From assembly GCF_015277875.1 (NCBI RefSeq), contig NZ_CP063814.1, forward strand, positions 2,914,001 to 2,978,000: a DNA stretch of 64,000 nucleotides, given 5' to 3'. Each line of letters begins with the position of its first letter. Position 1 is the stretch's first letter. The notes below the pieces were generated by a model, which did no database searches, had not been told where the DNA came from, and saw only the letters and a list, made by a program, of their open reading frames with translations. Origin of the DNA: Microbacterium luteum (GTDB lineage Bacteria; Actinomycetota; Actinomycetes; Actinomycetales; Microbacteriaceae). Both the position numbers and the translations under genes were made by a program. This document shows positions 54,779-63,260 of this stretch, in pieces.

Positions 54779-56253
54779 GCGCCGATCCGGTCGCCGATAC
54801 CTCCGCAGGCCGCGTGCGCGGCCGGTGGCGCGACGTCGACGGCATCCGTTCGGCGGCCTTCCTCGGCATTCCGTACGCCGAGCCGCCGGTGGGCGACCTG
54901 CGGTTCGCCGCGCCCGTGCCGCGTACGCCCTGGGACGGCGAGCGCGACGCGACCGGATTCGGCGCGACCCCGCAGCGGATCGACGGCGGCGAGACGCTCA
55001 TCCCGGAACCGGCGATCGCGGGAGAGGACATCCTGTCGGTGAACGTCTTCACACCCGCGCCTGGTGGCGACCACCTGCCGGTCATCGTCTACATCCACGG
55101 CGGCGGGTACGTCTCGGGGTCGCCCGCGAGCGCCTGGTACGACGGCGCGGCCTTCGCGCGCGACGGTGTCGTCACGGTGACCCTGTCGTACCGGCTCGGG
55201 TTCGACGGGTTCGGGCATGTTCCGGGCGCCCCGGCGAATCGCGGGGTGCGGGACTGGGTCGCCGCGCTGGAGTGGGTGCGGGAGAACATCGCCGCGTTCG
55301 GCGGCGACCCCGACCGCGTGACGCTCGCGGGCCAGTCTGCCGGCGGCGGAGCCGTGCTCACCCTGCTCGCGCTCCCCGCCGCACGCGGACTGTTCCGCGC
55401 GGCGTGGGCGATGTCGCCCGCCCTCGCCGACGTCTCGCCCGAGACGGCACGCTCACTGTCGGCGAGGATCGCACACCTCGCCGGCGTGCCCGCCACGCGG
55501 GAGGGATTCGGTGCCGTGCCGCGCGAGGATCTCCCCGCCCTCGAGCGTCGGGCAGCGAGACCGGAGTCCGGCTCGAGACTCGAGGCGCTCCGGGCGCTCG
55601 TCGACGACGCGCTGTCGTGGGGACCCGCCGTCGACGGTGAACTCATCGAACGACCCACGGTGGATGCGATCCGCGACGGCGCGGGAGACGACATCCCGCT
55701 GGTGATCGGCGCGGTCGATGACGAGATGACCTTCATCACCGACCGGGCGCGACGGCCCCTTCGCGTGGTGCCGGCGGGTATCGCCCTGGGACTGCTCGGC
55801 GTCGAGCGGGGGCGGCGCCGCGACTACCTCGCGGCGAACGCCGAGCAGCGCCGCCGAGGCACGGCCGCGGTCCTCGGCCGATACCTCGGCGATGTCGTCT
55901 TCCGGTCGCTCGTGGCGCGCGTCGCGCAGGCGCGGGAGGGCGCGCCCGCCCCGACGTGGGCCTACCGGTTCTCGTGGGTGTCGCCGACGAAGGGTTGGGC
56001 GCTGCACTGTCTCGACGTGCCCTTCTGGTTTGACGTGCTCTCCGCGGAGCGGGTCGCCGCGATCGCCGGCGAGGCTCCGCCGCGGGCCCTCGCGGCCGCG
56101 GTGCACGACAGCGCCGCCGCCTTCGCCCGCACGGGAGACCCGGGGTGGCGACCATGGTCGGAGGCGCCCGGCACCACCCGCGTCTTCGGCGGGTCAGGGC
56201 CGCTGCCCGGGGTGATTGCCGACGGCTACCGCTCCGTCGCCCCGCTCGTGTGA
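54775..56253 (+). CDS. Type B carboxylesterase/lipase
   Basis: A 492-residue esterase of the ESTHER block C (carboxylesterase B) family. AFLGIPYAEPPVGDLRFAAP is the N-terminal signature, VIVYIHGGGYVSGS the oxyanion hole, and Ser188 in LAGQSAGGGAV the nucleophile; the acid and His lie in the C-terminal half (GAVDDEMTF; GWALHCLDVPFWF). No signal peptide, so it acts inside the cell. The GTG at 54775 overlaps the TetR stop by four bases. The substrate is unknown; pairing with a TetR regulator suggests induction by an ester compound. Confidence 0.93.
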   Translation: MSADPVADTSAGRVRGRWRDVDGIRSAAFLGIPYAEPPVGDLRFAAPVPRTPWDGERDATGFGATPQRIDGGETLIPEPAIAGEDILSVNVFTPAPGGDHLPVIVYIHGGGYVSGSPASAWYDGAAFARDGVVTVTLSYRLGFDGFGHVPGAPANRGVRDWVAALEWVRENIAAFGGDPDRVTLAGQSAGGGAVLTLLALPAARGLFRAAWAMSPALADVSPETARSLSARIAHLAGVPATREGFGAVPREDLPALERRAARPESGSRLEALRALVDDALSWGPAVDGELIERPTVDAIRDGAGDDIPLVIGAVDDEMTFITDRARRPLRVVPAGIALGLLGVERGRRRDYLAANAEQRRRGTAAVLGRYLGDVVFRSLVARVAQAREGAPAPTWAYRFSWVSPTKGWALHCLDVPFWFDVLSAERVAAIAGEAPPRALAAAVHDSAAAFARTGDPGWRPWSEAPGTTRVFGGSGPLPGVIADGYRSVAPLV

Positions 56254-56351
56254 CCCGTCGCGTGCTGACCAGTCTCCTGTGACTCGGCGCGTGTGACTCC
56301 GCCTCCCACGTCGACAACGCCGCCTCGCGCGTAGACAACGCCGCCGCGCGC

Positions 56352-56436
56352 GTCAACAACGCAGGAGATTCCGGGCGAATCCCGCGCTCCTGGCCTCCAC
56401 AGGGCCGACGCGCCACAGATCTCCGGTGTTGTTCAC
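56352..56436. repeat. Palindromic element family B, copy 3
   Basis: GTCAACAACGCAGGAGATTC at the left and AGATCTCCGGTGTTGTTCAC at the right. It is preceded by two shorter direct copies of a GACAACGCCGCC word (56308-56345). Its right end reaches into the stop codon of the DUF559 gene. Confidence 0.82.
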
Positions 56437-57287
56437 GCAACGCGCCGCGACAGAGCGCCTCCGGCGGTGCCCGAGAAGAGTCCGCGGATGGCTGCGACCA
56501 CCTCCTCCGGTCCCCACATGATGTCTTCCGCGATCGGCCGATACACCGCGAAGCCACGCGCGGCAGCCGCCTGATCCCGACGACGGTCGCGGCGCTGCGC
56601 CTCCCAATCGGAGTGGAACTCCTCGCTGTCGCACTCGATGATGAGCCACCCGTCGACGAGGAAGTCGACCCGCCCGACGCCGGTGATCCGGACCTGCACC
56701 TCGTAACGCAGGCCGAGGGCCCGAAGGATCAGCCGCACCAGTGTCTCCGGTCCCGACTCAGCTCTGCCGTCGACCAGGGGCAGTAGGGCCGTGTACCTCC
56801 CGGCGAGCGCGCCGAACAGTTCCCGCAGGTCGTCGCGGTGCACATACCCCCGCTGCAGCGCCGAGTCGATCGAGGCGATCGCCGCGCGAGGACTCTGGCA
56901 CCTCACCGCGCACGCGACCGCGTCGAGCGGTTCGACGGAGGTGGCGCACGGGTGTGGGCGACGGACCAACCGCCCCCAGTGACGCCGCACCGGCCGGGAT
57001 ATCCCGGGCACACGGGAGGCGTGCTCCGGAAGATGAACGTCGAGATCGGCGCGCTCCATCACGAAGACGCCGGCGCGACGCAGCTCGGACGTGCACGTCA
57101 ACAGGCCCCCGATGCTCACCGCGTCCACCGTGTCGACGGGCACGCCCATCGGAAGATAGGCGTTTCGTCGCGGGTGCAGGAGCGTGCCCGCCGTCACGGC
57201 TCGCGCGAGGTCGCGATCCGTGACGCCTTCCTCGCGCAGATCGCGGCGACGGGCGAGAAGCGGGGCGGGTTCGGCATGTCTGGCCAT
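56433..57287 (-). CDS. DUF559-domain (Vsr-like endonuclease fold) protein
   Basis: A 284-residue protein. The N-terminal 100 residues resemble the AbiEi-like winged-helix region often found with this domain (LARRRDLREEGVTDRDLARAV, GTLLHPRRNAYLP). The C-terminal domain from about 180 is DUF559 of the very-short-patch-repair endonuclease fold: VGRVDFLVDGWLIIECDSEEFH, then RRDRRRDQAAAARGF. The Asp-(x)n-Glu-x-Asp pattern would form the nuclease metal site. ATG at 57287. The TGA stop overlaps one copy of a palindromic element, and two further copies lie upstream. Whether it is a toxin, defence or repair protein is unknown. Confidence 0.82.
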   Translation of the reverse strand: MARHAEPAPLLARRRDLREEGVTDRDLARAVTAGTLLHPRRNAYLPMGVPVDTVDAVSIGGLLTCTSELRRAGVFVMERADLDVHLPEHASRVPGISRPVRRHWGRLVRRPHPCATSVEPLDAVACAVRCQSPRAAIASIDSALQRGYVHRDDLRELFGALAGRYTALLPLVDGRAESGPETLVRLILRALGLRYEVQVRITGVGRVDFLVDGWLIIECDSEEFHSDWEAQRRDRRRDQAAAARGFAVYRPIAEDIMWGPEEVVAAIRGLFSGTAGGALSRRVA

Positions 57288-57394
57288 CGGCCAACCGTGC
57301 CCGGATGCCGCAGACGTCCGGGCAAGTCGCGACCACCCTGTGGATCGATGCGGCAACTGCCGAGCCGGGGAGGAGAAGTGGCCGCGGCCGCCTC

Positions 57395-57485
57395 CGGTGA
57401 ACAGCACAGGAGAAACGACGGGGAAAGGGCCGTGGGCGCCCGGATAGCGGCCACACCGCGCGGATCTCCTGTGTTGTTCACCGGC
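57395..57485. repeat. Palindromic element family B, copy 4
   Basis: Arms CGGTGAACAGCACAGGAGA and GATCTCCTGTGTTGTTCACC, about 50 bases apart; nearly intact on the right side. Confidence 0.88.
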
Positions 57486-57569
57486 GGAGCGCAGCGCGCC
57501 CGCGTCTCGTCACGAGAGGAGTATCCGGGTCGGGTGCAGGCGAGCGGCGACGCGACGCAGGCCACATGG

Positions 57570-57658
57570 TGTGAACAAGACAGGAGAAACAGTCGGATTC
57601 CGGGCTGCCGGTGGCTCTCAGCGGGTGTTGCGCGCGGATCTCCTGTGTTGTTCACCGG
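57570..57658. repeat. Palindromic element family B, copy 5
   Basis: Arms GTGTGAACAAGACAGGAGA and GATCTCCTGTGTTGTTCACC. The right arm is identical to that of copy 4, while the interiors differ. Confidence 0.88.
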
Positions 57659-57704
57659 CGGCCGCGGCACCGACCCTCGCCTGCACGCCCGCCGGCGGAG
57701 CGGG

Positions 57705-58691
57705 TCAGGCGAGGGACGGGATGACGTGGCGCTCGAAGAGGTCCATGCCGGAGGTGTCGTAGGCGGCCTCGGGGAAGTAGTGGATGGCGTAGCCGAGACC
57801 GTGCCGCCCGCGCTCGGCGAGGCGCTCGGCCACCTGCTCGACCGTGCCGAAGCCGGGCGAGGCGAGATACTCCTGCTCGAGCGCGTCGGCACGTTCGGCG
57901 CCGATGTACGGCCGCACGCGGGCGACGACGGCGGCGAGCCGCTCGGACGCCTCCGCCTCGGTCTCCCCCACGATCGTGTTGAAATTCGAGCTGCGGACGA
58001 TCTCCGCCTGGTCGCGACCGATGTCGTCGCAGTGACCACGGAGCACCGCGTCCTTGTGGTCGAACTCCTCGAGGCTGCCGGCGAAGTTCGTGTACGAGGC
58101 GTATTCCGCCGCGATGCGCAGCGTCACCTTCTCGCCGCTGCCGGCGATCCACATCGGGATGCCGCCGTCCTGCACGGGCAGCGGCCGCACGATCGCGCCG
58201 TCGACCTGGTAGTGCTTCCCGGCGAGTGTGGCCGTGCCGGTCGTCCAGGCCTGGCGCATGATCTCGACGCCCTCGCGCAGCATCCCGAGTCGCTCGCCGA
58301 TGCGCGGGAAGCCGTAGCCGTACGCGGTCCATTCGTGCTCGTACCAGCCGCCGCCGATCCCCATCTCGGTGCGTCCGGCCGACACGTGGTCGACGGTGGC
58401 GGCGACCTTCGCCAGGTAGGCGGGGTTGCGGTAGCCCATGCACGTGCACATCTGGCCGAGACGGATGCGGTCGGTGGCCGCACCGAAGGCCGACATGAGC
58501 GTCCACGCCTCGTGGGTGGCCTCGTCGGTCGGCACCGGCACGGTGTGGAAGTGGTCGTAGACCCACAGCGACTCCCACGCCGCGGCGTCGGCGCGCTGCG
58601 CCAGGGCGCACATCACACGCCATTGATCGGTCGGCTCGATGTCGACGAGGTCGTGACGCCAGCCCTGCGGGATGAAGATTCCGAATCGCAC
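57705..58691 (-). CDS. LLM-class flavin/F420-dependent oxidoreductase
   Basis: A 328-residue luciferase-like monooxygenase-fold protein: MRFGIFIPQGWRHDLVDIEP, WESLWVYDHFHTVPVP, RIRLGQMCTCMGYRNPAYLAK, DHVSAGRTEMGIGGGWYEHEW and PMWIAGSGEKVTLRIAAEYA are diagnostic of the actinobacterial F420-dependent group. The TIM barrel binds reduced F420 or FMN; the substrate is unknown. The GTG at 58691 lies six bases after a TAGGCT box (leaderless). It is transcribed away from the methyltransferase stop with only nine bases between. Confidence 0.92.
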   Translation of the reverse strand: MRFGIFIPQGWRHDLVDIEPTDQWRVMCALAQRADAAAWESLWVYDHFHTVPVPTDEATHEAWTLMSAFGAATDRIRLGQMCTCMGYRNPAYLAKVAATVDHVSAGRTEMGIGGGWYEHEWTAYGYGFPRIGERLGMLREGVEIMRQAWTTGTATLAGKHYQVDGAIVRPLPVQDGGIPMWIAGSGEKVTLRIAAEYASYTNFAGSLEEFDHKDAVLRGHCDDIGRDQAEIVRSSNFNTIVGETEAEASERLAAVVARVRPYIGAERADALEQEYLASPGFGTVEQVAERLAERGRHGLGYAIHYFPEAAYDTSGMDLFERHVIPSLA

Positions 58692-58700
58692 CCGCTCAGC

Positions 58701-59825
58701 CTAGGGGGCGACCTCCACCGCCGTCTCGCCCCGCGTGGAATCGCTCCCGACGTCGACGCGGGCGTGCGGGATGCGGGCCGCCATCACCGCGATCGCGTCG
58801 GGGTTGGCGTCGACGAGGTCTGCGCGGCGGCCGAGCGCCGAGGCGACCGCGCCGGTGGTGCCGCTACCGGCGAAGAGGTCGAGTACGCGGTCCCCGGGCC
58901 GGCTGGAGGCCTGCACGATGCGACGGAGGATGCCCTCGGGCTTCTGTGTCGGGTAGCCGGTCTTCTCGCGGCCCGTGGTCGGGACGATCGTGTGCCACCA
59001 GACGTCGGTGGGGAGCTTCCCCCGGGCGGCCTTCTCCGGCGTCACGAGCCCCGGCGCCATGTAGGGCTCCCGGTCGACCGCGTCGGAGTCGAACCAGTAG
59101 GTCGCCGGGTTCTTGACGTACACGAGGATCGTGTCGTGCTTGGTGGGCCACCGGCGCCGGGATTTCGCCCCGTAGTCGTAGGCCCAGATCAGCTCGTTGA
59201 GGAACCGCTCGCGGCCGAAGAGCGCGTCCATCAGCACTTTGGCGTAGTGCGCCTCGCGGTAGTCCAGGTGCAGGTAGAGCGTGCCGTCGTCGGCGAGGAG
59301 CCGCCAGGCCTCCCCCAGCCGCGGCTCGAGCCAGCCCCAGTAGTCGTCGAACCGATCGTCGTAGGCTCGCAGGTCGCCGCGGAGGCGCTCGTACTCTCGT
59401 CCGTGGAAGCCGCGCCGGACCACCGGCGGCTCCTCGCGCCGTTCAGAACTCCTCGGAACCGCGCCCTGGTGCGGCGATTCGGCCCCGGAGGGAGCCTCTA
59501 CGTGCCGATCTTGAGGAGTTGTGAACGACGGACCATCGGCATCGGGCGAGAGCGCGCCGGCATCGGGCGAGGCCGCGGCGGCGTCGGCGTCCGCGCCGGC
59601 ATCGGGCGAGGCCGCGGCGGCATCGGGCGACGGCGCGGCGGCGTCGGGCGGCTCTGCGATGCGCCAGACGGCGGTCTCGACGGCACGACGCTGGGCGCGG
59701 CCGGTGTTGAACGGCGGGTCGAGATAGACGAGCGTGTAGGCGCCCGATTCGAGCCCGCGTGCCACCTCGAGATTGTCGCCGTGGTGGATGACGACCTCTC
59801 CCGGTCCGTCCTCTTCGGCGGTCAC
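58701..59825 (-). CDS. Site-specific DNA methyltransferase, beta class, apparently without a restriction enzyme
   Basis: A 374-residue N4-cytosine/N6-adenine-type methyltransferase. Motif IV is YLDPPFNTG near 34, and the SAM-binding motif I is VLDLFAGSGTTGAVASALGR near 318; IV before I defines the beta class. Between them are a target-recognition region (WAYDYGAKSRRRWPTKHDTILVY) and a low-complexity Ala/Pro/Asp/Ser stretch (SPDAAAASPDAGAD repeats) near 65-105 that interrupts the domain. The GTG at 59825 overlaps the stop of the lipoate ligase by four bases, so translation is coupled. No endonuclease gene is adjacent; a role in epigenetic regulation is possible. Confidence 0.88.
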   Translation of the reverse strand: MTAEEDGPGEVVIHHGDNLEVARGLESGAYTLVYLDPPFNTGRAQRRAVETAVWRIAEPPDAAAPSPDAAAASPDAGADADAAAASPDAGALSPDADGPSFTTPQDRHVEAPSGAESPHQGAVPRSSERREEPPVVRRGFHGREYERLRGDLRAYDDRFDDYWGWLEPRLGEAWRLLADDGTLYLHLDYREAHYAKVLMDALFGRERFLNELIWAYDYGAKSRRRWPTKHDTILVYVKNPATYWFDSDAVDREPYMAPGLVTPEKAARGKLPTDVWWHTIVPTTGREKTGYPTQKPEGILRRIVQASSRPGDRVLDLFAGSGTTGAVASALGRRADLVDANPDAIAVMAARIPHARVDVGSDSTRGETAVEVAP

Positions 59826-60871
59826 GGCACCCGGTGCAGCCACGCGTCGGTGGCGAACTTCGACGCCACGAGCTTCTCGGCCTCGGCGTACTCCTCCGCG
59901 CTGATCGTGCCCCGATCGGCGCCGTAGAGGCTGGTGAAGGTGGATGCGAGGCGTTCCAGGATCTGCTCGCGCGACAGACCCGTCTGCCGCCGGAGGGGAT
60001 CGACGCGCTTGGCGGCCGAGACGGTTCCCTTGTCGCTGAGCTTCTCCCGCCCGATGCGCAGCACGTCGGTGAGCACCGCGCCGTCCATGTCGTAGGAGAG
60101 CGTGGCGTGGTGGAGCACGCCGCCGTTGGCCAGCCGCTTCTGGGCGGCGCCGCCGATCTTGCCCTGCGGCGAGGCGATGTCGTTGAGCGGCTGGTAGGTC
60201 GCCTCGACCCCCATGCCGCGCAGCGCCTGCAGCACCCAGTCGTCGAGGAAGGCGTACGAGTCGGCGAAGGTCATGCCGGCCACGAGCGTGGCGGGCACGT
60301 AGAGCGAGTAGGTCACGATCGATCCGGCGCCCATCAGCATCGCCCCGCCGCCGGAGATGCGCCGCACGACATCGAAGCCGTGGCGCACGGCCCCCTCGGG
60401 GTCGACCTCGTTGCGGAACGACTGGAACGATCCGATGACGACGGCCGACTCGTTCCACTCCCACAGCCGCAGCGTGGGGCGACGGCGCCCGTCGCCGACA
60501 CGCGTGGTGAGCACCTCGTCGAGCGCGAGGTTCATGCGCGGCGAGACGGGCGGCTCGTGCACGACCTCCCAGTCGAAGTCCTTCCAGCCGGGAGCCGTGA
60601 CCAGCGCGCGGCGCACCGCCGTGCCGACCGCCTCCGGGGTGAAGCCGAGCAGCTGGGCCCCCTGCGGCAGGGCGCCCCGAACCGCCGCGGCGATGGCGGC
60701 CGCATCCGTCTCGGCCGGGAGCCCGTTGACGGCGGCGTCGATGTCGTCGAGCGCCGTGTCGGGCTCGAGGAAGAAATCGCCTGCGAGATGGAATCCGCTG
60801 ATGCGGCCGTCGACCACCTCGAGGTCGACGACGACGAGCTTTCCGCCGGGGACCTTGTATTCGCCGTGCAC
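59822..60871 (-). CDS. Lipoate-protein ligase family protein with permuted domain order
   Basis: It attaches lipoate (or octanoate) to the E2 subunits of ketoacid dehydrogenases and GcvH. The first 90 residues (HGEYKVPGGKLVVVDLEVVD, GISGFHLAGDFFLE-like block, LDDIDAAVNGLP) resemble the small accessory domain found at the C-terminus of E. coli LplA; the catalytic domain follows (PRMNLALDEVL, FDVVRRISGGGAMLMG, NDIASPQGKIGGAAQKR, VLHHATLSYDMD). The catalytic Lys is in GKIGG. GTG at 60871 lies seven bases after TAGGCT. It is the first gene of an operon with the DNA methyltransferase. Confidence 0.88.
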   Translation of the reverse strand: MHGEYKVPGGKLVVVDLEVVDGRISGFHLAGDFFLEPDTALDDIDAAVNGLPAETDAAAIAAAVRGALPQGAQLLGFTPEAVGTAVRRALVTAPGWKDFDWEVVHEPPVSPRMNLALDEVLTTRVGDGRRRPTLRLWEWNESAVVIGSFQSFRNEVDPEGAVRHGFDVVRRISGGGAMLMGAGSIVTYSLYVPATLVAGMTFADSYAFLDDWVLQALRGMGVEATYQPLNDIASPQGKIGGAAQKRLANGGVLHHATLSYDMDGAVLTDVLRIGREKLSDKGTVSAAKRVDPLRRQTGLSREQILERLASTFTSLYGADRGTISAEEYAEAEKLVASKFATDAWLHRVP

Positions 60872-60884
60872 GGGTGCCAGCCTA
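60872..60884 (-). promoter_or_regulatory. TAGGCT leaderless -10 box before the lipoate ligase
   Basis: On the minus strand TAGGCT precedes the GTG at 60871 by seven bases (GGCACCC). This is the cleanest of four such boxes in the window. Confidence 0.6.
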
Positions 60885-60923
60885 CGGCGCCCGGCCGTCG
60901 GCCCGCGAGGACGGCTCGTCCGA

Positions 60924-60941
60924 TATAGTCCATATGGGCTA
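60924..60941 (+). promoter_or_regulatory. PadR operator overlapping a -10 box
   Basis: TAGTCCATATGGGCTA (60926-60941) is a palindrome with one mismatch. TATAGT (60924-60929) is a good -10 box and overlaps its left arm. A PadR regulator bound here would block its own transcription and that of the MFS gene. CGGAG lies five bases before the ATG. Confidence 0.68.
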
Positions 60942-60958
60942 ATCGATTCGGAGTATTC

Positions 60959-61579
60959 ATGACCGCGCGCCGACTGACGCCGCTGAGCCTGATGGTGCTC
61001 GCCCTCCTCGATGAGGACGACATGCATCCGTACGAGATGCTGCGCCTGATGAAGCAGCGACACGACGACCGCATGCTCAGCGTGACCAACGGGACGATGT
61101 ACCACACCGTCGCGCGACTGCAGCGCGACGGTCTGATCGCCGAGGTCGGCGTCGACCGCGAGGGGAATCGGCCGGAGCGCACCACGTACACGCTCCTGCC
61201 CTCCGGCGGCGACGCGATGCGATCGTGGCTGCGGGACGAGCTCGAGCGGATCGATCGTCCCGGCGACTTCCGGATCGCCCTGTCCGAGGCCCACAACCTG
61301 CCGCGCGATGAGGTGCGGGATCTGCTGACGCGCCGGCTCGCACGGCTCACGCAGGACCTCGCGGAACTGGAGGAGAGCCTCGCCGCCGCCCGGCGGGTTC
61401 CCGTCGACGAGCAGTTCCTCGTCGAGGACGACCGCGAACGGGCCCTGTGCGTGGCCGAGACGATCTGGCTGGCGGACTTCCTGGGACGCCTGCAGAATCC
61501 GCAGCTGCCCTGGGGCCACGCCGCCGCCGGCAAAAAGAGCGATCACTATCTCGCTCAGCGGAAGGCGGCGCGCGAATGA
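60959..61579 (+). CDS. PadR-family transcriptional regulator
   Basis: A 206-residue regulator. The winged helix reads SLMVLALLDEDDMHPYEMLRLM, NGTMYHTVARLQRDGLI and RTTYTLLPSGG, the PadR pattern with conserved Tyr/Pro positions; a C-terminal coiled helical segment (LARLTQDLAELEESLAAAR) mediates dimerisation, typical of PadR subfamily 1. Its ATG at 60959 has a near Shine-Dalgarno sequence. Its stop overlaps the ATG of the MFS exporter, so it most likely represses the pair and is released by a drug-like ligand. Confidence 0.94.
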   Translation: MTARRLTPLSLMVLALLDEDDMHPYEMLRLMKQRHDDRMLSVTNGTMYHTVARLQRDGLIAEVGVDREGNRPERTTYTLLPSGGDAMRSWLRDELERIDRPGDFRIALSEAHNLPRDEVRDLLTRRLARLTQDLAELEESLAAARRVPVDEQFLVEDDRERALCVAETIWLADFLGRLQNPQLPWGHAAAGKKSDHYLAQRKAARE

Positions 61580-63054
61580 CCCAGACCCACGCACGAACCG
61601 GCGCAGTCGACACACGCCCCCGGAGCCCGTGGCCGGCGCTGTGGGCGCTGATCATCGGGTTCTTCATGATCCTCGTCGACACCACCATCGTCGCCGTCGC
61701 GAACCCGGCCATCAAGGCCGCCCTCGACCCGGGCACCGCCAACCTCGACAACGTCGTGTGGGTCACCAGCGCCTACCTGCTCGCGTACGCCGTGCCGCTG
61801 CTCATCACCGGACGCCTCGGCGACCGGTTCGGCCCGAAGAGCATCTACCTGAGCGGTCTCGCGCTGTTCACCCTGGCGTCCCTCGCGTGCGGCCTGTCGC
61901 CGACGCTCGGCGCGCTCATCGCGTTCCGCGCGGTGCAGGGGCTGGGCGCGTCGATGATGACCCCGCAGACGATGGCGGTGATCACCCGCACCTTCCCGGC
62001 CGGTCAGCGCGGCGCGGCGATGGGGCTGTGGGGCGGAACATCCGGCGTCGCGATGCTCGTCGGCCCGTTGGCGGGCGGCTTCCTCGTCGACGGCCTCGGG
62101 TGGGAGTGGATCTTCTTCATCAACATCCCCGTCGGCATCGTCGGGTTCGTTCTGGCATGGATGCTCGTGCCCGACCTCGGCAGGCAGCCGCACCGCTTCG
62201 ACGTGGTCGGCGTCGTCCTGAGCGCCACCGCACTGTTCCTCATCGTCTTCGGGCTTCAGGAGGGTGAGGCGTATGACTGGGCGCCGTGGGTGTGGGTGAT
62301 GATCGGCGCCGGTGTCGTCGTGCTCGGGCTGTTCCTCTGGCAGCAGAAGCTCACACGGGGCGAGCCCCTCGTGCCGCTGGGACTGTTCGGCGATCGCAAC
62401 TTCGCGCTCGCCAGCGCCGGAGTCGCCATCGTCGGGTTCACCGTCACGAGCATGTCGCTGCCACTGATGTTCTTCATCCAGCTCGCCCGGGGACTCTCGC
62501 CGACGCAGGCGGCCCTGCTGCTCGTGCCGACAGCCGTGTTCGCCGGCGTGCTCTCCCCGTTGGCCGGACGCCTGCTCGACCGCGTCGATCCGCGCGCTCT
62601 CCTGGTGCCGGGACTGCTGACGGTCACGGGCGCCCTCGTGTTGTATGCCGCGCTCATGAACATGGACACGCCGGTCTGGGCGTTCCTCATCCCGGCGGCG
62701 ATGATGGGGATCGGCAACGCGGGCATGTGGGGACCGCTCGCGACGACGGCCACCCGCGATCTTCCGCGCCATCAGGCGGGGGCGGGCGCCGGGATCTACA
62801 ACACCACCCGCACCGTGGGATCGGTGCTCGGATCATCGTCGATCGCGGCGATGATGCAGCTGAGCCTCGAAGCACAGCTGCCCGCCGGATCGGCTGCGGG
62901 TGACGTCGCCGCCGCCACCGAGCTCCCCGCCGACCTGGCCGGCCCGTTCGCCACCGCGATGGCCCAGTCGATGCTGCTTCCCGCCGCGGTCATGGCGCTC
63001 GGCGTCGTGGCCGTCTGCTTCCTCCGGCGCCCGGATCACCTGCGCACCCGATAG
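61576..63054 (+). CDS. MFS multidrug-type transporter (DHA2 family)
   Basis: A 492-residue transporter with 14 predicted membrane helices. The first helix has FFMILVDTTIVAVANPAI, the DHA2 signature; motif A is GRLGDRFGPKSIYLSGL; motif C-like glycines lie in SGVAMLVGPLAGGFLVDGLG. It would export a drug or metabolite by proton antiport. ATG at 61576 overlaps the padR stop (ATGA), making a regulator-exporter operon. No substrate can be assigned. Confidence 0.94.
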   Translation: MTQTHARTGAVDTRPRSPWPALWALIIGFFMILVDTTIVAVANPAIKAALDPGTANLDNVVWVTSAYLLAYAVPLLITGRLGDRFGPKSIYLSGLALFTLASLACGLSPTLGALIAFRAVQGLGASMMTPQTMAVITRTFPAGQRGAAMGLWGGTSGVAMLVGPLAGGFLVDGLGWEWIFFINIPVGIVGFVLAWMLVPDLGRQPHRFDVVGVVLSATALFLIVFGLQEGEAYDWAPWVWVMIGAGVVVLGLFLWQQKLTRGEPLVPLGLFGDRNFALASAGVAIVGFTVTSMSLPLMFFIQLARGLSPTQAALLLVPTAVFAGVLSPLAGRLLDRVDPRALLVPGLLTVTGALVLYAALMNMDTPVWAFLIPAAMMGIGNAGMWGPLATTATRDLPRHQAGAGAGIYNTTRTVGSVLGSSSIAAMMQLSLEAQLPAGSAAGDVAAATELPADLAGPFATAMAQSMLLPAAVMALGVVAVCFLRRPDHLRTR

Positions 63055-63260
63055 CCACGGAACGGGCCTCCCAGCCGCCTCGAGCGTCGGCGTGCTACCG
63101 TCGTGGTGCGGCTTCCTGCCGCTGCGTCGACGATACGCTTTCCGGCCTCCCGAGCCGCGACTTCTTCTCGATCGGCGAACCGATGCGCGATCCCGCGCCG
63201 TCGCCCACCCCGCGCCCCGCGACTTCTCGCGTGCCGCGCTCTGTCAGAAAGCACTCCCCC
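63055..63260 (+). promoter_or_regulatory. Promoter and long leader of the DEAD-box helicase gene
   Basis: A -10-like TACCGT (63096-63101) would give a leader of about 150 nt. The leader contains C/T-rich stretches (CTTTCCGGCCTCC, GACTTCTTCTCG) and no open frame worth reporting. Long leaders are known for cold-induced helicase genes (knowledge of the family; not shown here). No -35 box is evident. Confidence 0.45.

Larger units (their letters stand above)
57288..57704. other. 417-base intergenic region with two palindromic elements
   Basis: Upstream of the DUF559 gene and downstream of the LLM gene. It holds two family B elements (described separately) about 85 bases apart and otherwise unremarkable GC-rich sequence; no gene is supported. 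Confidence 0.78.

Noticed and set aside
56838..59927. A 1,029-codon plus-strand frame
   Set aside because: It passes antisense through the DUF559 gene, two palindromes, the LLM gene and most of the methyltransferase gene.
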